From Moniliophthora roreri (Eukaryota > Basidiomycota > Agaricomycetes > Agaricales > Marasmiaceae), in assembly GCA_001466705.2 (NCBI GenBank), contig LATX02000211.1, positions 2,046,001 to 2,110,000 on the forward strand: a stretch of 64,000 nt of DNA, written 5' to 3'. The notes under the pieces were generated by a model, which made no database searches, was not told the DNA's origin, and saw only the letters and a program-made list of their open reading frames with translations. Shown here in pieces: positions 34,443-45,932 of the stretch. Numbering within the stretch: the stretch's first letter is position 1; each line of letters starts with the position of its first letter. The translations under genes were made by a program, and so were the position numbers.

Positions 34443-34748
34443 CCTGTCGATACTGAACAGAATGCCGAAGTCGACGAGGAAGGTTCACCTTCCGGCTACT
34501 TTGTACCGCTTCCCATGCATGTTCTCTCGGATTGTGCACCTAATCCAACGCAGCCAGCCCCAGCCGCACGTCCTGTCGATACTGAACCGAACGTCGAAGT
34601 CAACGAAGAAGCACAAGTCAATACACAACTCATTTCTCCCAGTGGTCAATGGGCGATACCAATACCATCTTCATACATGTCCAATTTGACCAATGTACAT
34701 GAACAGAACCGAGTCGAGTTTGAGACGACACGCAATGTGGCTGCTTGA
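33499..34748 (+). repeat. Imperfect coding repeats in copy B tail
   Basis: About eleven variants of a 30-50-residue module with the core LPSxYxVPLPxHxPSxSVPN, followed by Pro-Gln-rich (NPPQP) and acidic (DTEQNVEVDEE) spacers. Alternating module types (GLPSGYYVPL... and ESLPSHYVVPL...) suggest expansion as pairs. The array continues past the stop at 34440 to 34748. Confidence 0.8.
34443..34748 (+). pseudogene. In-frame continuation of copy B after a stop
   Basis: After TAA at 34440-34442 (where sister modules have CGA-type codons at the same place, GGACGACCT versus GGATAACCT), the same frame continues with the same repeat (GYFVPLPMHVLSDCAPN), the spacer PVDTEPNVEVNEEAQ, and a unique end (AIPIPSSYMSNLTNVHEQN) to TGA at 34746-34748. 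The unique C-terminus suggests the protein originally ended here and the upstream stop is a recent nonsense change, or a read error. Confidence 0.65.
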
Positions 34749-35339
34749 CTGAGCAGAATGCAGTACAAAGCTGATCAAGACGGAGAGCTTGTTCACTCAC
34801 GTTGAACTGCAGGGAACGAGGAAATATGACGTGACGGCCGCTTCGTTTCCTGTAGACAGTATAGCATTTATTTGAAGTGTAATTCAGCCATGTACAGAGC
34901 CCTTTGTTGCTTTATGTATTATGTATGCTACTTGTAACCAGAGTTTATCTTCACAGAGAATAAGATCTATACTCGTTTCGAGTGCACCCCAAAGGCAGCA
35001 TAGTGTTCACTCGAATAGACAGGCCTGATTTCGGGCGTCTTAAAACCACAGCGGCATTTTCCAGCGTGCGGGCTGTCACCATCATGCATCAGATTTCGAA
35101 AGTATAAGGAGCCCTCTCTCAAACTGCTTCGTCCACCAGATCCTTGCGATGTCTTCTGGGGACCTGGTACGCTGATTGCTGCTATGCCAGGTACAAAACA
35201 TACTGAGCGCTTTTTCGCTGTCAGGCCGCGAGTCATTCTTCATCTCCTCGTTCGAGCATCACTGGGAGATCGCGAAGCGAGGTGTGTTTCGACTGATTCC
35301 ATTGGGAATACCTGTAGTGCTCATTACTACTAGGAATGC
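34749..35339. repeat. Intergenic including duplicated 5' flank of copy C
   Basis: 34749-34960 is unique. From about 34970 the sequence matches flanks of copies A, E and D, with the block gcggcattttccagcgtg and gatgtcttctgggg. No ORF of note. Confidence 0.65.
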
Positions 35340-37694
35340 ATGGATCCTTCTCAAGTACGAAGCAACACCATCTGAGTCTGTTTGAATGAAGACTCTTAGC
35401 CAGCCATACAGATTCCCCTGCCGCCTTCGGAAGCTAGTTCAGTTCGAGAAAATGGGGTCCGAGATATAAATTTCTTTGCGCTTCAACTGACACTGATGCT
35501 GACTATGATCTTCAGCCTATGAATGTCCGAGAAGCCGCCCCGTCCCCACCCAAGTTGACAGAGAATGCTGAGGAAGACGAGAAACGAGAATTGGCAGAGT
35601 TGTTCTTGCAAGAGGTTGCTTGGCGCGATGTACGAAACATCATCCTTTTCATTTCAAGTGCGGGCACTGAGCGCCATGTCTACTAGCCTTACATCCCAGA
35701 CCCCTACATCAAACCGATAGAGCTGACAGAAAACGTAGATGAAGGAAAGAAACCGACACGAACAGAGTCATGGGAGAGGATGTTGAAGGAGGTTTCCAGG
35801 CATGACGAAGATATGGTCAAGGGTTGGCGAGATGACATTGACACCCTCCTAGTTTTCGTACGTTCATTTCTTCTCGGTCTCACCATCTAATACTAACACA
35901 TATCCAGGCCGGTCTTTTCTCTGCTGTCGTCACAGCATTCGCAATTGAATCATACCAGTGGCTAGACAAAGATCCCGCTGACACTACAGTCGCACTCCTC
36001 ACCCAGTTAATCTCAGTGCAGATCAACGGCTCACAAACCACTACTTCCTTCGAGCCCACGCAATTCAAACCAGATGCATCGTCGATCCGTATCAACATCT
36101 TTTGGTTCCTCAGTCTCATCCTCAGCCTCGCATCAGCACTTTTCGGCCTGCTGTGCAAGCAGTGGGTACGGGAACACCAGCGAGATACGACAACTCGGAC
36201 ATCAGGAGAAGCTCTGGCACTGCGTCAGCTTCGCCGAGACAGCTTTGAGAAGTGGGGTGTATCGTCGTTCCTGTCGGCGTTGCCAATACTCCTCGAAGTC
36301 GCTCCTCTATTTTTCTTCGTCGGTGTCTTGGATTTGCTGTGGAACCGACATCCTGTTCCATTTGCCATCTGCTTCGTTGCAGTCTCGCTCAGTGTGGGAT
36401 TATATTTCCTCACCACGCTGTTACCCACCCTGACAGCTCCGAGGGATCAAATGGATGACATTAGAAATGAACATTTCAATCGGCTTTCATACCAATTCAT
36501 CTGCCCATACAAATCACCTCAGGCGTGGTTGGTATACCGGCTCTCGAGTGCACTTCTACGTCCTCTGCTCAGGATTCCAGCTATCAACAACTTCCTCTGT
36601 GAAAAAGCTCAACGCTTTTGGGGTCACATTAAGTCGCCGGCTCCGGATTAGTCTTCTTTTGACCTCTCGGTAGTCAGGCAGTTTGACCAGTATGTCCCGC
36701 TACCATACATCGGAAGGCCTTTCGGTCTGAACGTATATGAGCTGCGCGCTTTTGAATGGGCAGTCACGATGTTCCGTGATAGCCCTTCAATGATCCCTCA
36801 TCTTCAAAATGTCTTGGAAACAATACCTCCTTCCGTGGCGGCCTCTGCTGTCTTGGACAGGTGGGATCATACGATGTGGAAAACTGTCTCGATGCACGAT
36901 GTCGAGCGTGTCCTCAGGTATTCAGATCTATTCAGCTTTGTTTCACCCAACCCAACCATCCCACATCCTGTCCTTCAACACCCCGAGGGGATCAGCTTGT
37001 TGTTCCATCACCAGTACTGGGCGAAGATGGCTACACCACCCTTACTACATCACTTCCTCGACATGCTTTTGGATTCAATGAAGCACGCAGATCTACAACG
37101 TTCTACTGGCCTCCGTTTCGTCTTCTGACTACTTTGCACCGATTCCCGAACCTTGGCAGAATGATCCGCCTACGTTACCTGACCTAGATCATGTCCGATA
37201 CTCTATCGAGACCAAACAAGATGTGCAGGTTGATTACAATCAGGTATTGGATGTCCTTACGTCGAATGGGGTGGGAGATGCTTTTGGAGTTGGTCCGTCA
37301 GAGGGAGTTCCCATTCAACACCCTCAGAACTTCAGTGCTCATAACGTCGATATCAATGTCAATGCTTTGCTAGGGACTCGCAGTGTTGACAATATGATCC
37401 GAGTTCATGGATTTGAAGTGAATGGTACGGGACGGCCAACGGGCAATCAAGAAAACTTCAATGCAGGTGGCGATGGCAGTCGTATTCACCAGGACAACAC
37501 GCAGGGTGATACCATGAAGGGTCTTGATTCAGCCAAGCAGATAAATACCGGTATGCTTGGGGATTCGACTGGAGAATTGAGCGATATTACCGGTGATAGC
37601 TACAGTCTTCGCAGGTGACCCCCTCCATTCTTTGCTATGGGAAACAGACTGACGCCATAATTCCAGTCTTGGGCGACACATGTCCAATACTTAG
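35340..37694 (+). pseudogene. DUF6535 copy C, disabled
   Basis: Exons 35340-35354 (MDPSQ), 35412-35456, 35516-35629, 35687-35857 and 35908 onward, all phase 0, then a final splice near 37617 to a last exon ending TAG 37692-37694. It has the most complete 5' structure in the family, with an ATG in the five-codon first exon. Two lesions disable it: TAG at 36649-36651 where copies A, D and E encode Trp (SPASDWSSFDL), and an out-of-frame deletion of about 335 bp at 37121 relative to copy E, which joins the codons of LRFV to the equivalent of SDYF and shifts the frame. Sequence between and after the lesions is still well conserved, so the losses are recent. A truncated membrane-domain protein of about 340 residues could still be made. 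Confidence 0.85.
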
Positions 37695-38057
37695 AACAGT
37701 CGAGAACGTACCGAACTGGGACTATCAATGAATACTAAATCGCACATTTTGCTCTCATTGTGAGCCACAATCGAGAAGTATCAGCGTTTCGTTTGTACCA
37801 TTGCCCCGAGTAGATCAGAAACTAATATACTTTGGACTTTTAACTTCTCCTACAAGTTCAAACTGGCCGCGTACCCATCATAACGACAGAACGCAGCAAG
37901 GCCTTGTACATCCTGCCAGCCCTACAAATTTGGTAGTATCACGAACAAAGATACGCGAGTTGTTACATTCCAGTGAAGTGCAGAGTGCAATAAATGGTAC
38001 ATGAATACATAAACCAGAAAAATATACACCTCATCTCATTTCAGTATCCACACCGTG
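37695..38057. other. Intergenic, convergent 3' ends
   Basis: Short space between copy C and the dioxygenase, read convergently. The ORF at 37801-38004 has no motif. Probably 3' UTR sequence. Confidence 0.5.
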
Positions 38058-39321
38058 TTAGACATACGTCGCATTAAGCCTCATGTCGATGTAATCTTGC
38101 GCGGTGATGGGTTCGTACTTTTTCGGCTTGTCGGGACCCCAGCAGCCAGGAAGGCAGTCGATGACGGTCTTCGTGTCGGCTATAATGAACTGTGAACTTT
38201 GAATCAGTTACTTTCTTTTTGGACAGGCTTCACACTCACGTATGGAATCGAGAACCTCGCGCGTACCACATCGGGATCGCCATCTTTCCGAGGTGGTGCT
38301 CTGACGCGATGTAAAGTCGACTTTAGGGTGTCTGTCCGAGCGTCAATAAGTTGTTCTGCGCAGATAAGAGTTTCCGTCTACCGTTAGACCATCTCATGAG
38401 GAAGTCACCGATATTGAAGACAGCAGCACCGGGTATGGGAGGTACAGGAATGAATACGCCTGGTGTATTAGGTGATTCCACTTCTAATCCTCCAACGTCG
38501 TCTTGAAATAACATCGTACAAGTGCAAAAGTCCTGCGGCCTAATTAGGATGCGTTCATTGTGTAATTATAAGAACGTACTTACTGTATGAGTCCCAATCC
38601 TACCCTTCTCACCACTCTCAAATACCTGCATAGGCACTTCTGGATAATACAGTAGCCTCAACTGGTTGTCTGCATCATTGTGGTATTCATCGAAAAAGTT
38701 CTTGTTTAACCCTATTCCGATCGCTAGCGCTGGTAAGAGCCTCTCGATCTGGAATTTTTGGCACGTCCAATAATAATCCATTGCGTGTTCTTTGAATCCC
38801 GGAAGATCTTCTTCTGGTAGCCAAACGTTCTGCAGACGGCGATTGTTTCCTATATCGAATGATTCCTTGAAGTCGAGAAATTTTCCGGTTCGAACGGAGA
38901 CGAGTTTCTTGGGGTCCCAAACTTGTTCTAGGCCGACTCCACTGTAACCACGATGTTTCCATCCTTCGGGAGGGTGAGGTGCTTTCTGCTTGGTCTCTAT
39001 CGGCAGCGCAAAGAATTTGGCAGACTATATTGGACACTCAGTCAGATGCGGGAATTCTGATTGCTGCTAGCAAACGCACCCATTCAAACATCCCATCCAC
39101 CTTTTCCTGCGGTATACCAGTATTAATCAGGTATGCAAAACCAACGTCTCTGCATGCTTCAAGGAAGGTTTGACCGATTCCACGAGCTTCCTGGAATCTA
39201 TCTGTGTTACGGGGATCCAAAGGCTTGCTTTCTGTGCAGATACCTCTGATGTTCCGTCGCCGAAATGTGCAAAATCAATAACAGGAATAGAACTAGTGGA
39301 GTGTGGCAGAATTCCTGGCAT
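38058..39321 (-). CDS. Fe(II)/2-oxoglutarate-dependent dioxygenase (isopenicillin N synthase-like)
   Basis: Cytosolic non-heme iron oxygenase. The start at 39321 gives MPGILPHSTSSIPVIDFAHF, the conserved N-terminal IPVIDF segment. A 53-bp intron (about 39240-39188) joins EARGIGQTFLEACRDVGFAY; the next exon continues LINTGIPQEKVDG. Then come SAKFFALPIE, GYSGVG, and the jelly-roll core: RLLYYPEVP, then GRIGTHT at the end of one exon and DFCTCTMLFQDDVGGLEV at the start of the next, giving the H-x-D iron ligands; LHRVRAPP carries the distal His; RARFSIPYF gives the R-x-S 2-oxoglutarate site. The stop is at 38058-38060. Length about 350 residues, usual for the family. Everything needed for catalysis is present. 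Such enzymes hydroxylate, desaturate or close rings in small molecules; the substrate cannot be told. It sits between two broken DUF6535 copies. Confidence 0.92.
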
Positions 39322-39439
39322 TTGCAAATGCAGATTGTTTCGACCCGTCAAGGGGCAATTGAGAGGAGCACCTGATCATTTAGGCGCTTTAGACGCGTCG
39401 GAAATCCTCTTTCACTGCAAACTACTTTCTCCAACAGAT

Positions 39440-39705
39440 CCCCGTGATGTCTTCTGGTGATCTGGTATGCTAGTTACTGTTGTATCGGGGACAGAACATA
39501 CTGAGCGCACTGTTAGGCTGCGAGTCATTCTTTGTCTCTCTGTGCAAGCATCGCTGGGACATCGAGAAGCCAGGTGTGTTTCGACTGATGCTATTAGAAA
39601 TACTTGTAGTGCTCAATTACTTCTAGGAATGCGCAGATGCCACCCAAGTACGAAGCAACATCATCATCCTTTCGAATGAAGGTCCTTAGAACACCAACTC
39701 CATAC
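39440..39705. repeat. Duplicated 5' flank of copy D
   Basis: Shares gatgtcttctggtgatctgg and cgagtcattctt with flanks of C and E but is more diverged. Before it, 39322-39439 is the dioxygenase promoter region. Confidence 0.55.
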
Positions 39706-42487
39706 AGATTCCACTGCCGCCTTCAGAAACTGATTCGGTTCGAGAACACAAGGTTTAAGATATAAACTTCTCTACTTGAATACTGGCACTGACACTCAGG
39801 GCTGTCCATTAACTTTAGTCTGTGAATATCCCAGAAGACGTTCCACCCCTGCCCGAGTTGATAGAGGACATAATGAGTACAAGAAAGCGGAATTGACAAA
39901 GTTGTTTTTGCAAGAGGTTGCCTGGCATGATGTACGGAATATCATTCTCTTCACTCCAAACATTGACACTGAGTGCCATGACCATTAGCCCTATATCACA
40001 AAACCCGATTCGCCACGGCTCGACTCCACGAAGAACGCTGAAGAGGATAAGAAACGGGCGGAGTCCATGGAGAAGCTGTTGAAAGAAGTGGCGAGACATG
40101 ATGAGGATATGGTCAAGGGTTGGCGAGATGACATCGACACCCTCCTAGTTTTTGTACGTTTCCTTGTCCTCTATCTTACCGATTCAAACTGATGCACCTG
40201 TAGGCCGGTCTTTTCTCTGCTGTCATCACAGCGTTCGCCATCGAATCATATAAATGGCTAGACGAAGATCCCGCCAACGCCACAGCCACACTCCTTACCC
40301 AGTTGATCTTGGTGCAGGTCAACGGCTCACAAACTACCTCCTTTGAGCCCGCCCAATTTAGACCAGATGCGTCGTCCATCCGCGTCAACGTCTTTTGGTT
40401 CCTTAGCCTTATCCTCAGCCTCACATCTGCACTTTTTGGTTTGCTGTGTAAGCAGTGGGTGCGGGAACACCAGCGAGACACGACAACTCGAACACCAGGA
40501 GAGGCTTTGTCGCTACGTCAGCTACGCCGGGACAGCTTCGAGAAATGGGGGGTATCATCGTTTCTGTCGGCGCTTCCAATCCTTCTTGAGGTCGCTCTCC
40601 TGTTCTTCTTCGTTGGTGTTTTGGATTTGCTGTGGAACCGACATCCTGTTCCATTTGCTATCTGCTTCGTTGCAGTCTCACTCAGTGCGGGACTGTATCT
40701 TCTCACCACACTGTTACCTACTCTGATGGTTCCGAGAGATCAGAAGAGCGACATCCTCAGTGGAAACTTCGACTGGCTATCATACCAATTCATCTGCCCA
40801 TACAAATCACCCCAGGCATGGATGATCTACCGGCTCTCTAGCGCATTCCTACATCCCCTACTCAAAATCCCAGTTGTCAACGACTTCCTCCACCAAAAAT
40901 CCCGAGGCTTGTGGGATCATGTCAAGTCACCAGCGTCGGATTGGTCTTCTTTCGACTTGCGGGTAGTCAGACAGTTCGACCAGCGTATTTTAATATCCTA
41001 TGGTCCTCTCTTGGGCTCCCCTGATCTGAAAGTGTACGAGTTGCGCGCCTTTGAATGGGCAGTTACGATGTTCCGTGACATCCCTTCAATGATCCCGCAT
41101 CTTCAAAATGTCTTGAGAACAATCCCGCCTTCTGTGGCGGTATCTGCTGTCTTGGGCAGGTGGGATCGTACGATACACAAAGTCGTCTCCGTGCAGGACG
41201 TCGAGGATGCCCTCAGATATCCAGATCCATTCCCCCCACTTCACCCAACTCTTAGACATCCTGTCCTTCAACACCCCGATGGGATCAATTTGTTGTTCCA
41301 CCACCAGTACTGGGCGAACATGGCCGCATATGGAACCGTGTTCTCTCGTGGTTGAGCTTCTCAATGCAATGGAGTACACCGGTCTACAGCATTCCACTGG
41401 CCTTCGTTTTGTCATTCCATTCTCCATAGTCGACGCATTATGGACACATAGAGATCCAACCGTTCGTGCAAAGAGTCTCCCACTACTGTCCCTCTTCGAG
41501 CAATTTTGGAGACCATGCCCAGGGTATGATGAGGGACGACATGATGGCGAGCGACGGGCTTTCATGCAAGCCCTCGCAGATCATCTCAATCGCACGGATC
41601 GTGTTTCAGGATTGTTAACGAGTATACGTGGACAGGCATTCATTCGTTTCATTCACAATGAGGCCATCACGCGACGACTTCTCCATCACCCCCTTCTTAT
41701 GCATGCTTGGCCCCAGGCAATTAAAAGAGCTCACGAAGTTGGAGGCTTACCTTCCGACTACTTTGCACCGATTCCCCAATATCCATGGGACGATCTACCC
41801 ACGTTACCAAACCTGGATCCCGTCCGATACTCTATCGAAACCGAACGAGATGTGCGGGTCATTGGCGGTGCGGTGTTGAGCATTGCTACTTTGAACGGGA
41901 TGGGAGATGCTATTGGAGCTGATCCGTCGGAGGGAGGTCTCATCCGCCATTTACACAACGTCGAGATCAAAGACAATGCTTCTCTAGAGGGTCACGATAT
42001 TGATTCACCAGGCAGTATAGCCCAGGATCATGAGTCTAGAGCGGAAGGTGTGGGGCGACCGATAGACAAGCAGAAGCTTGACTTGAGGGATAGCATGAAA
42101 GGTCTAGGTCTAGGCAAGCGAATAGACGGTATACTTGGCAGTCCGAGTGGACAGGGCGATGAAGATGGTGATATTGGTGGCGATAGTTACCGGCTTTTCA
42201 GGTAAGTCTCTCCATGTTGTTGCTACCGGAGGGTTCAGATAGACTGATACTGTTATGCCAGCCTCATGCGACAAGCAATTGACATTCAGAGTTCTGGAGT
42301 GAATGGTAGTATGGGACAGCCAACACACCACCAGGGAGACTGCGCTACAGAGGATGATGTCAATAGTATGAACAGGGATAATGCGCAGAGCGTAGCTCAG
42401 GACCTGGGTATAGGCAAGCGAATAAATACCGGCACACTTGGCGATTCGATTGAACAGGGTGATGAAGTTGGGGGTCTATGGCGATAG
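39706..42487 (+). pseudogene. DUF6535 copy D, two frameshifts
   Basis: Equivalent exons are visible: IPLPPSETDSVREHK (39706), SVNIPEDVPPLPELIED (39821), YITKPDSPRLDSTKNAEEDK (about 40002-40154), and the main exon from 40204 (AGLFSAVITAFAIESYKWL). The TM core is intact (PILLEVALLFFFVGVLDLLW). One frameshift lies near 39870, where the frame of the third exon changes before KAELTKLFLQEVAWHD. A second lies near 41335-41355: one frame ends at 41353-41355 and the conserved sequence (STGLRFVIPFSIVDALW) continues in another to the splice at about 42202, and after an intron to TAG 42485-42487. The start codon is also unclear. Between lesions the identity with E is high. Either shift could be a read error, but two in one gene point to decay. 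Confidence 0.75.
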
Positions 42488-42659
42488 CTACATGGCGCGA
42501 GTACTTGTTCTCTTTCACTTAGTTACAAACAGTTTTTATCTACATGGTGCATATTTCACTCTGTACACCCCGTAATAGTACATTTGCTCGCCGTACACAT
42601 TGGACCTGTAAGCGGGTATTTCTGTACAAAATAGACAATATATAAGCAGAGATAATGAA

Positions 42660-43179
42660 AGTATTTTGAAGTCTGAGTAGAAACTGGCGCAACCAAGCTC
42701 AATCCGAAACCTCTGTCAATGTCATCTCTTTCGTGGACTCTTCCACACGTTGATGCCTATTTCCATTTGCCCGCCATCTGAGTAAATACTCTCTTCAGAC
42801 GCAGTACAAAAACACTTCGGGCGTCCAAAAACCGCAGCGGCATTTTCCAGCGTGCAGGCTGTCACCATGCATCAAATTTCGAACGCACGAGGAGCCCTCT
42901 TTCAAACCGCTTCGCCCACCAGATTCTTGCGATGTCTTCTGGGAACCTGGTACGCTGATTGCTGCTATGCCAGGTACAAACCATACTGAACTCTATTTTC
43001 TATTCAGGCTGGGAGTCATTCTTCTGCAGGTGTCGCTAGGACATCAAGAAGCCAGGTGTTTCGCTGATTCCATTGGGAACGGCTGCACTGCTAACTTGCT
43101 ATTAGGAACGTGTAGATCATACTCGAGTATGAAGCAATACCATCCTTTTAGATGAAGACTCTTAGCTAATTCCATACAG
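42660..43179. repeat. Duplicated 5' flank of copy E
   Basis: About 500 bp similar to the inverted flank of copy A (2480-3010) and, from 42810, to that of copy C. The five-codon first exon of copy C reads GTAGATCATACTCGA here, so its ATG is gone. Confidence 0.65.
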
Positions 43180-45932
43180 ATGCCATTGCCGCTTTCCGAA
43201 GCTGGATCAGTTCGAGAAAATGAGGTTCGAGATATAAATTTCTTTGCGCTTCAACTGGCACTGATGCTGACTATGATCTTCAGCCTATGAATGTCCGAGA
43301 AGCCGCTCCGTCCCCACCCAAGTTGACAGAGAGTGCTGAGGAAGACGAGAAACGAGAATTGGCGGAGTCGTTCTTGCGAATGGTTGCCTGGCGTGATGTA
43401 CGAAACACTTTCCTTTCATTCCTAATGCTGGCACTGAGCGCCATATCCACTAGCCTTACATTCCGAACCCCTACCCGATACCAATAGAGCTGACAGAACA
43501 CGTAGATGAAGGAAAGAAACCGACACGGACAGAGTCATGGGAGAGGATGTTGAAGGAGGTTTCCAGGCATGACGAAGATATGGTCAAGGGTTGGCGAGAT
43601 GACATTGACACCCTCCTAGTTTTCGTACGTTCATTTCTTCTCGGTTTCACTATCTAATGCTAACACACGTCTAGGCTGGTCTCTTCTCTGCTGTCGTCAC
43701 AGCATTCGCAATTGAATCGTACCAGTGGCTAGACAAAGATCCTGCAGACACCACAGTTATACTCCTCACCCAGTTAATCTCATTGCAGATCAATGGCTCA
43801 CAAACTGCCTCCTTCGAGCCCACGCAATTCAAACCAGATGCATCCTCGATCCGTATCAACATCTTTTGGTTCCTCAGCCTTATACTCAGCCTCACATCTG
43901 CATTGTTTGGCCTGCTGTGCAAGCAGTGGGTACGAGAACACCAACGAGATACGTCAACCCGAACGCCGGGCGAAGCTCTAGCACTGCGTCAGCTTCGCCG
44001 AGACAGCTTTGAGAAGTGGGGTGTATCGTCATTCCTGTCGGCGTTGCCTATACTCCTCGAAGTCGCTCTTCTATTTTTCTTCGTCGGTGTTTTGGATTTG
44101 CTGTGGAACCGACATCCTGTTCCATTTGCCATCTGCTTTGTTGCAGTCTCACTCAGTGTAGGACTATATTTCCTCACTACGCTGTTACCCACTCTGGCGG
44201 TTCCGAGGGATCAAAGGGATGACATCGGAAATGGACACTTCAATCAGCTTTCATACCAATTCATCTGCCCATACAAATCACCTCAGGCGTGGTTGGTATA
44301 CCGGTTCTCCAGTGCACTTCTACGTCCTCTACTCAGAATTCCAGCTATCGACAACTTCCTCTGCAAAAAAGCTCAACGCTCTTGGGATCACATTAAGTCG
44401 CCGGCCTCGGATTGGTCTTCTTTCGACCTGTGGGTAGCCAGACAGTTTGACCAGCATGTCCGGCTTGGTCTCCCTTTTAATCTGAAAGTGTATGAGTTGC
44501 GCGCTTTTGAATGGGCAGTCACAATGTTCCGTGATAGCCCTTCAATGATCCCACATCTTCAGAATGTCTTGGAAACAATCCCTCCTTCTGTAGCGGTGTC
44601 TGCTGTCTTGGGCAGGTGGGATCGTACGATGTGGAAAGCTGTCTCGAATCTGGATGTTGAGCCTGCCCTCAGACTTCCAGATCCATACCCTTGGGATCCG
44701 CCTAACCCAACCATTCGACATGCAGTCCTTCAACAACCTGAGGGGATCAACCTGTTGTTTCACCACCAGTACTGGACGAAGATAACTGCAAATCCCATGC
44801 TACCTTACCTCCTCGACACGCTTTTGGATTCAATGAGACACGCAGATCTACAGCGTTCCACCGGCCTCCGTTTTGTCATCCCATTCTCCGTAGTCGACGC
44901 ACTGTGGTCACATGAAGACCCGACCGTTCGTGCGAAGAGTCTCACACTACTGTCATTTTTCGAAGAATCTTGGAAACCATGCCCAGAGTATGATGAGGAA
45001 CGACATGATGGCGAGCGACAGGCTTTCATGCAAGCCCTCGCAGATCATATCAATCGCCAAGGTCGTATTTCGGCATTGTTGACGAGTAAACGTGGACAGG
45101 CATTCATTCGTTTTATTCATGACCAGAGCATTACCCGACAACTTCTCCATATCATATACGCTTGGCCCCAGGCGATCCAAACAGCGCAAGAAGTTGGGGG
45201 CTTACCCTCCGACTACTTCGCATCGATTCCCGAACCTTGGGAGAGGGGTCTGCCTACATTACCTGGCCTAGATCCTGTCCGATACTCTATCGAGACCGAA
45301 CAAGATGTGCAGGTTGATAACAATCAGGTATTGGATATTATTACATCAAACAGGACGGAAGACAGCTCTGGGACTGGTTCGTTGGAGGGAGGTCTCATTC
45401 ATCGTTTACACAACTTTGGTGCATGGCTTGTGGCCTGTCGTTGGCTATCCTTCTTTTCGAGAGCCACCCATAACGATGTCAATGATAACCCTATCCTAGG
45501 GTGCCATATTGTTGATTCACCGGACGAGATGATCGAAATCGCAAGTCGTGAGTCTGGAGTGGATGGTCGGCCAACGGACGAGGATCACACGCAGAATCTT
45601 GGGAAGAACGATAGCATGAAGAATCCAGGTCCCAGTGAGCAAGCGGATATTGGTATACTTGGCGATTCAAGTAGGCAGGACGAAGAAAGTGGGGATATTG
45701 GTGGCAACAGTTACAGGCTCCGCAGGTAACCTTCGTTGTTTTTCGCTGGAATGTTCGAGTAGACTGATGCCATGATCTCAGGCAAGGATCTCGAGTGGAT
45801 GCTATGGGACAGCCGACACACGATCAGGAAGACTTCAACGAGGATCATGTGCAGAGACTTGGAATCAATACCGGTACACCTGACGACCTGATTGAACAGA
45901 GCGGCGAAGTGAGGGTCCATTGTGATAGCTAA
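43180..45932 (+). CDS. DUF6535 membrane protein, copy E (apparently intact)
   Basis: Exons 43180-43224, 43284-43397, 43454-43624, 43675-45725 and 45782-45932 join in frame for about 840 residues. The start ATG (MPLPLSEAGSVRENE) falls where copies A, C and D have ATT at the first base of an internal exon; the upstream exon has lost its ATG here, so this copy seems to have gained a new start. The DUF6535 domain spans WERMLKEVSRHDEDMVKGWR to TM4, with four hydrophobic segments at about residues 111-129, 171-193, 226-254 and 258-284, and LCKQWVREHQRDT between the second and third. The C-terminal half has no motif I know. The exon from 45782 adds 50 residues (GSRVDAMGQPTHDQEDF...) ending TAA 45930-45932; without splicing the protein ends at 45729. 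Function unknown. Confidence 0.85.

Noticed and set aside
39188..39351. Frameshift between exon 1 and exon 2 of the 2OG dioxygenase
   Set aside because: First suspected, but a normal 53-bp GT-AG intron ending at ttccag restores the frame exactly.
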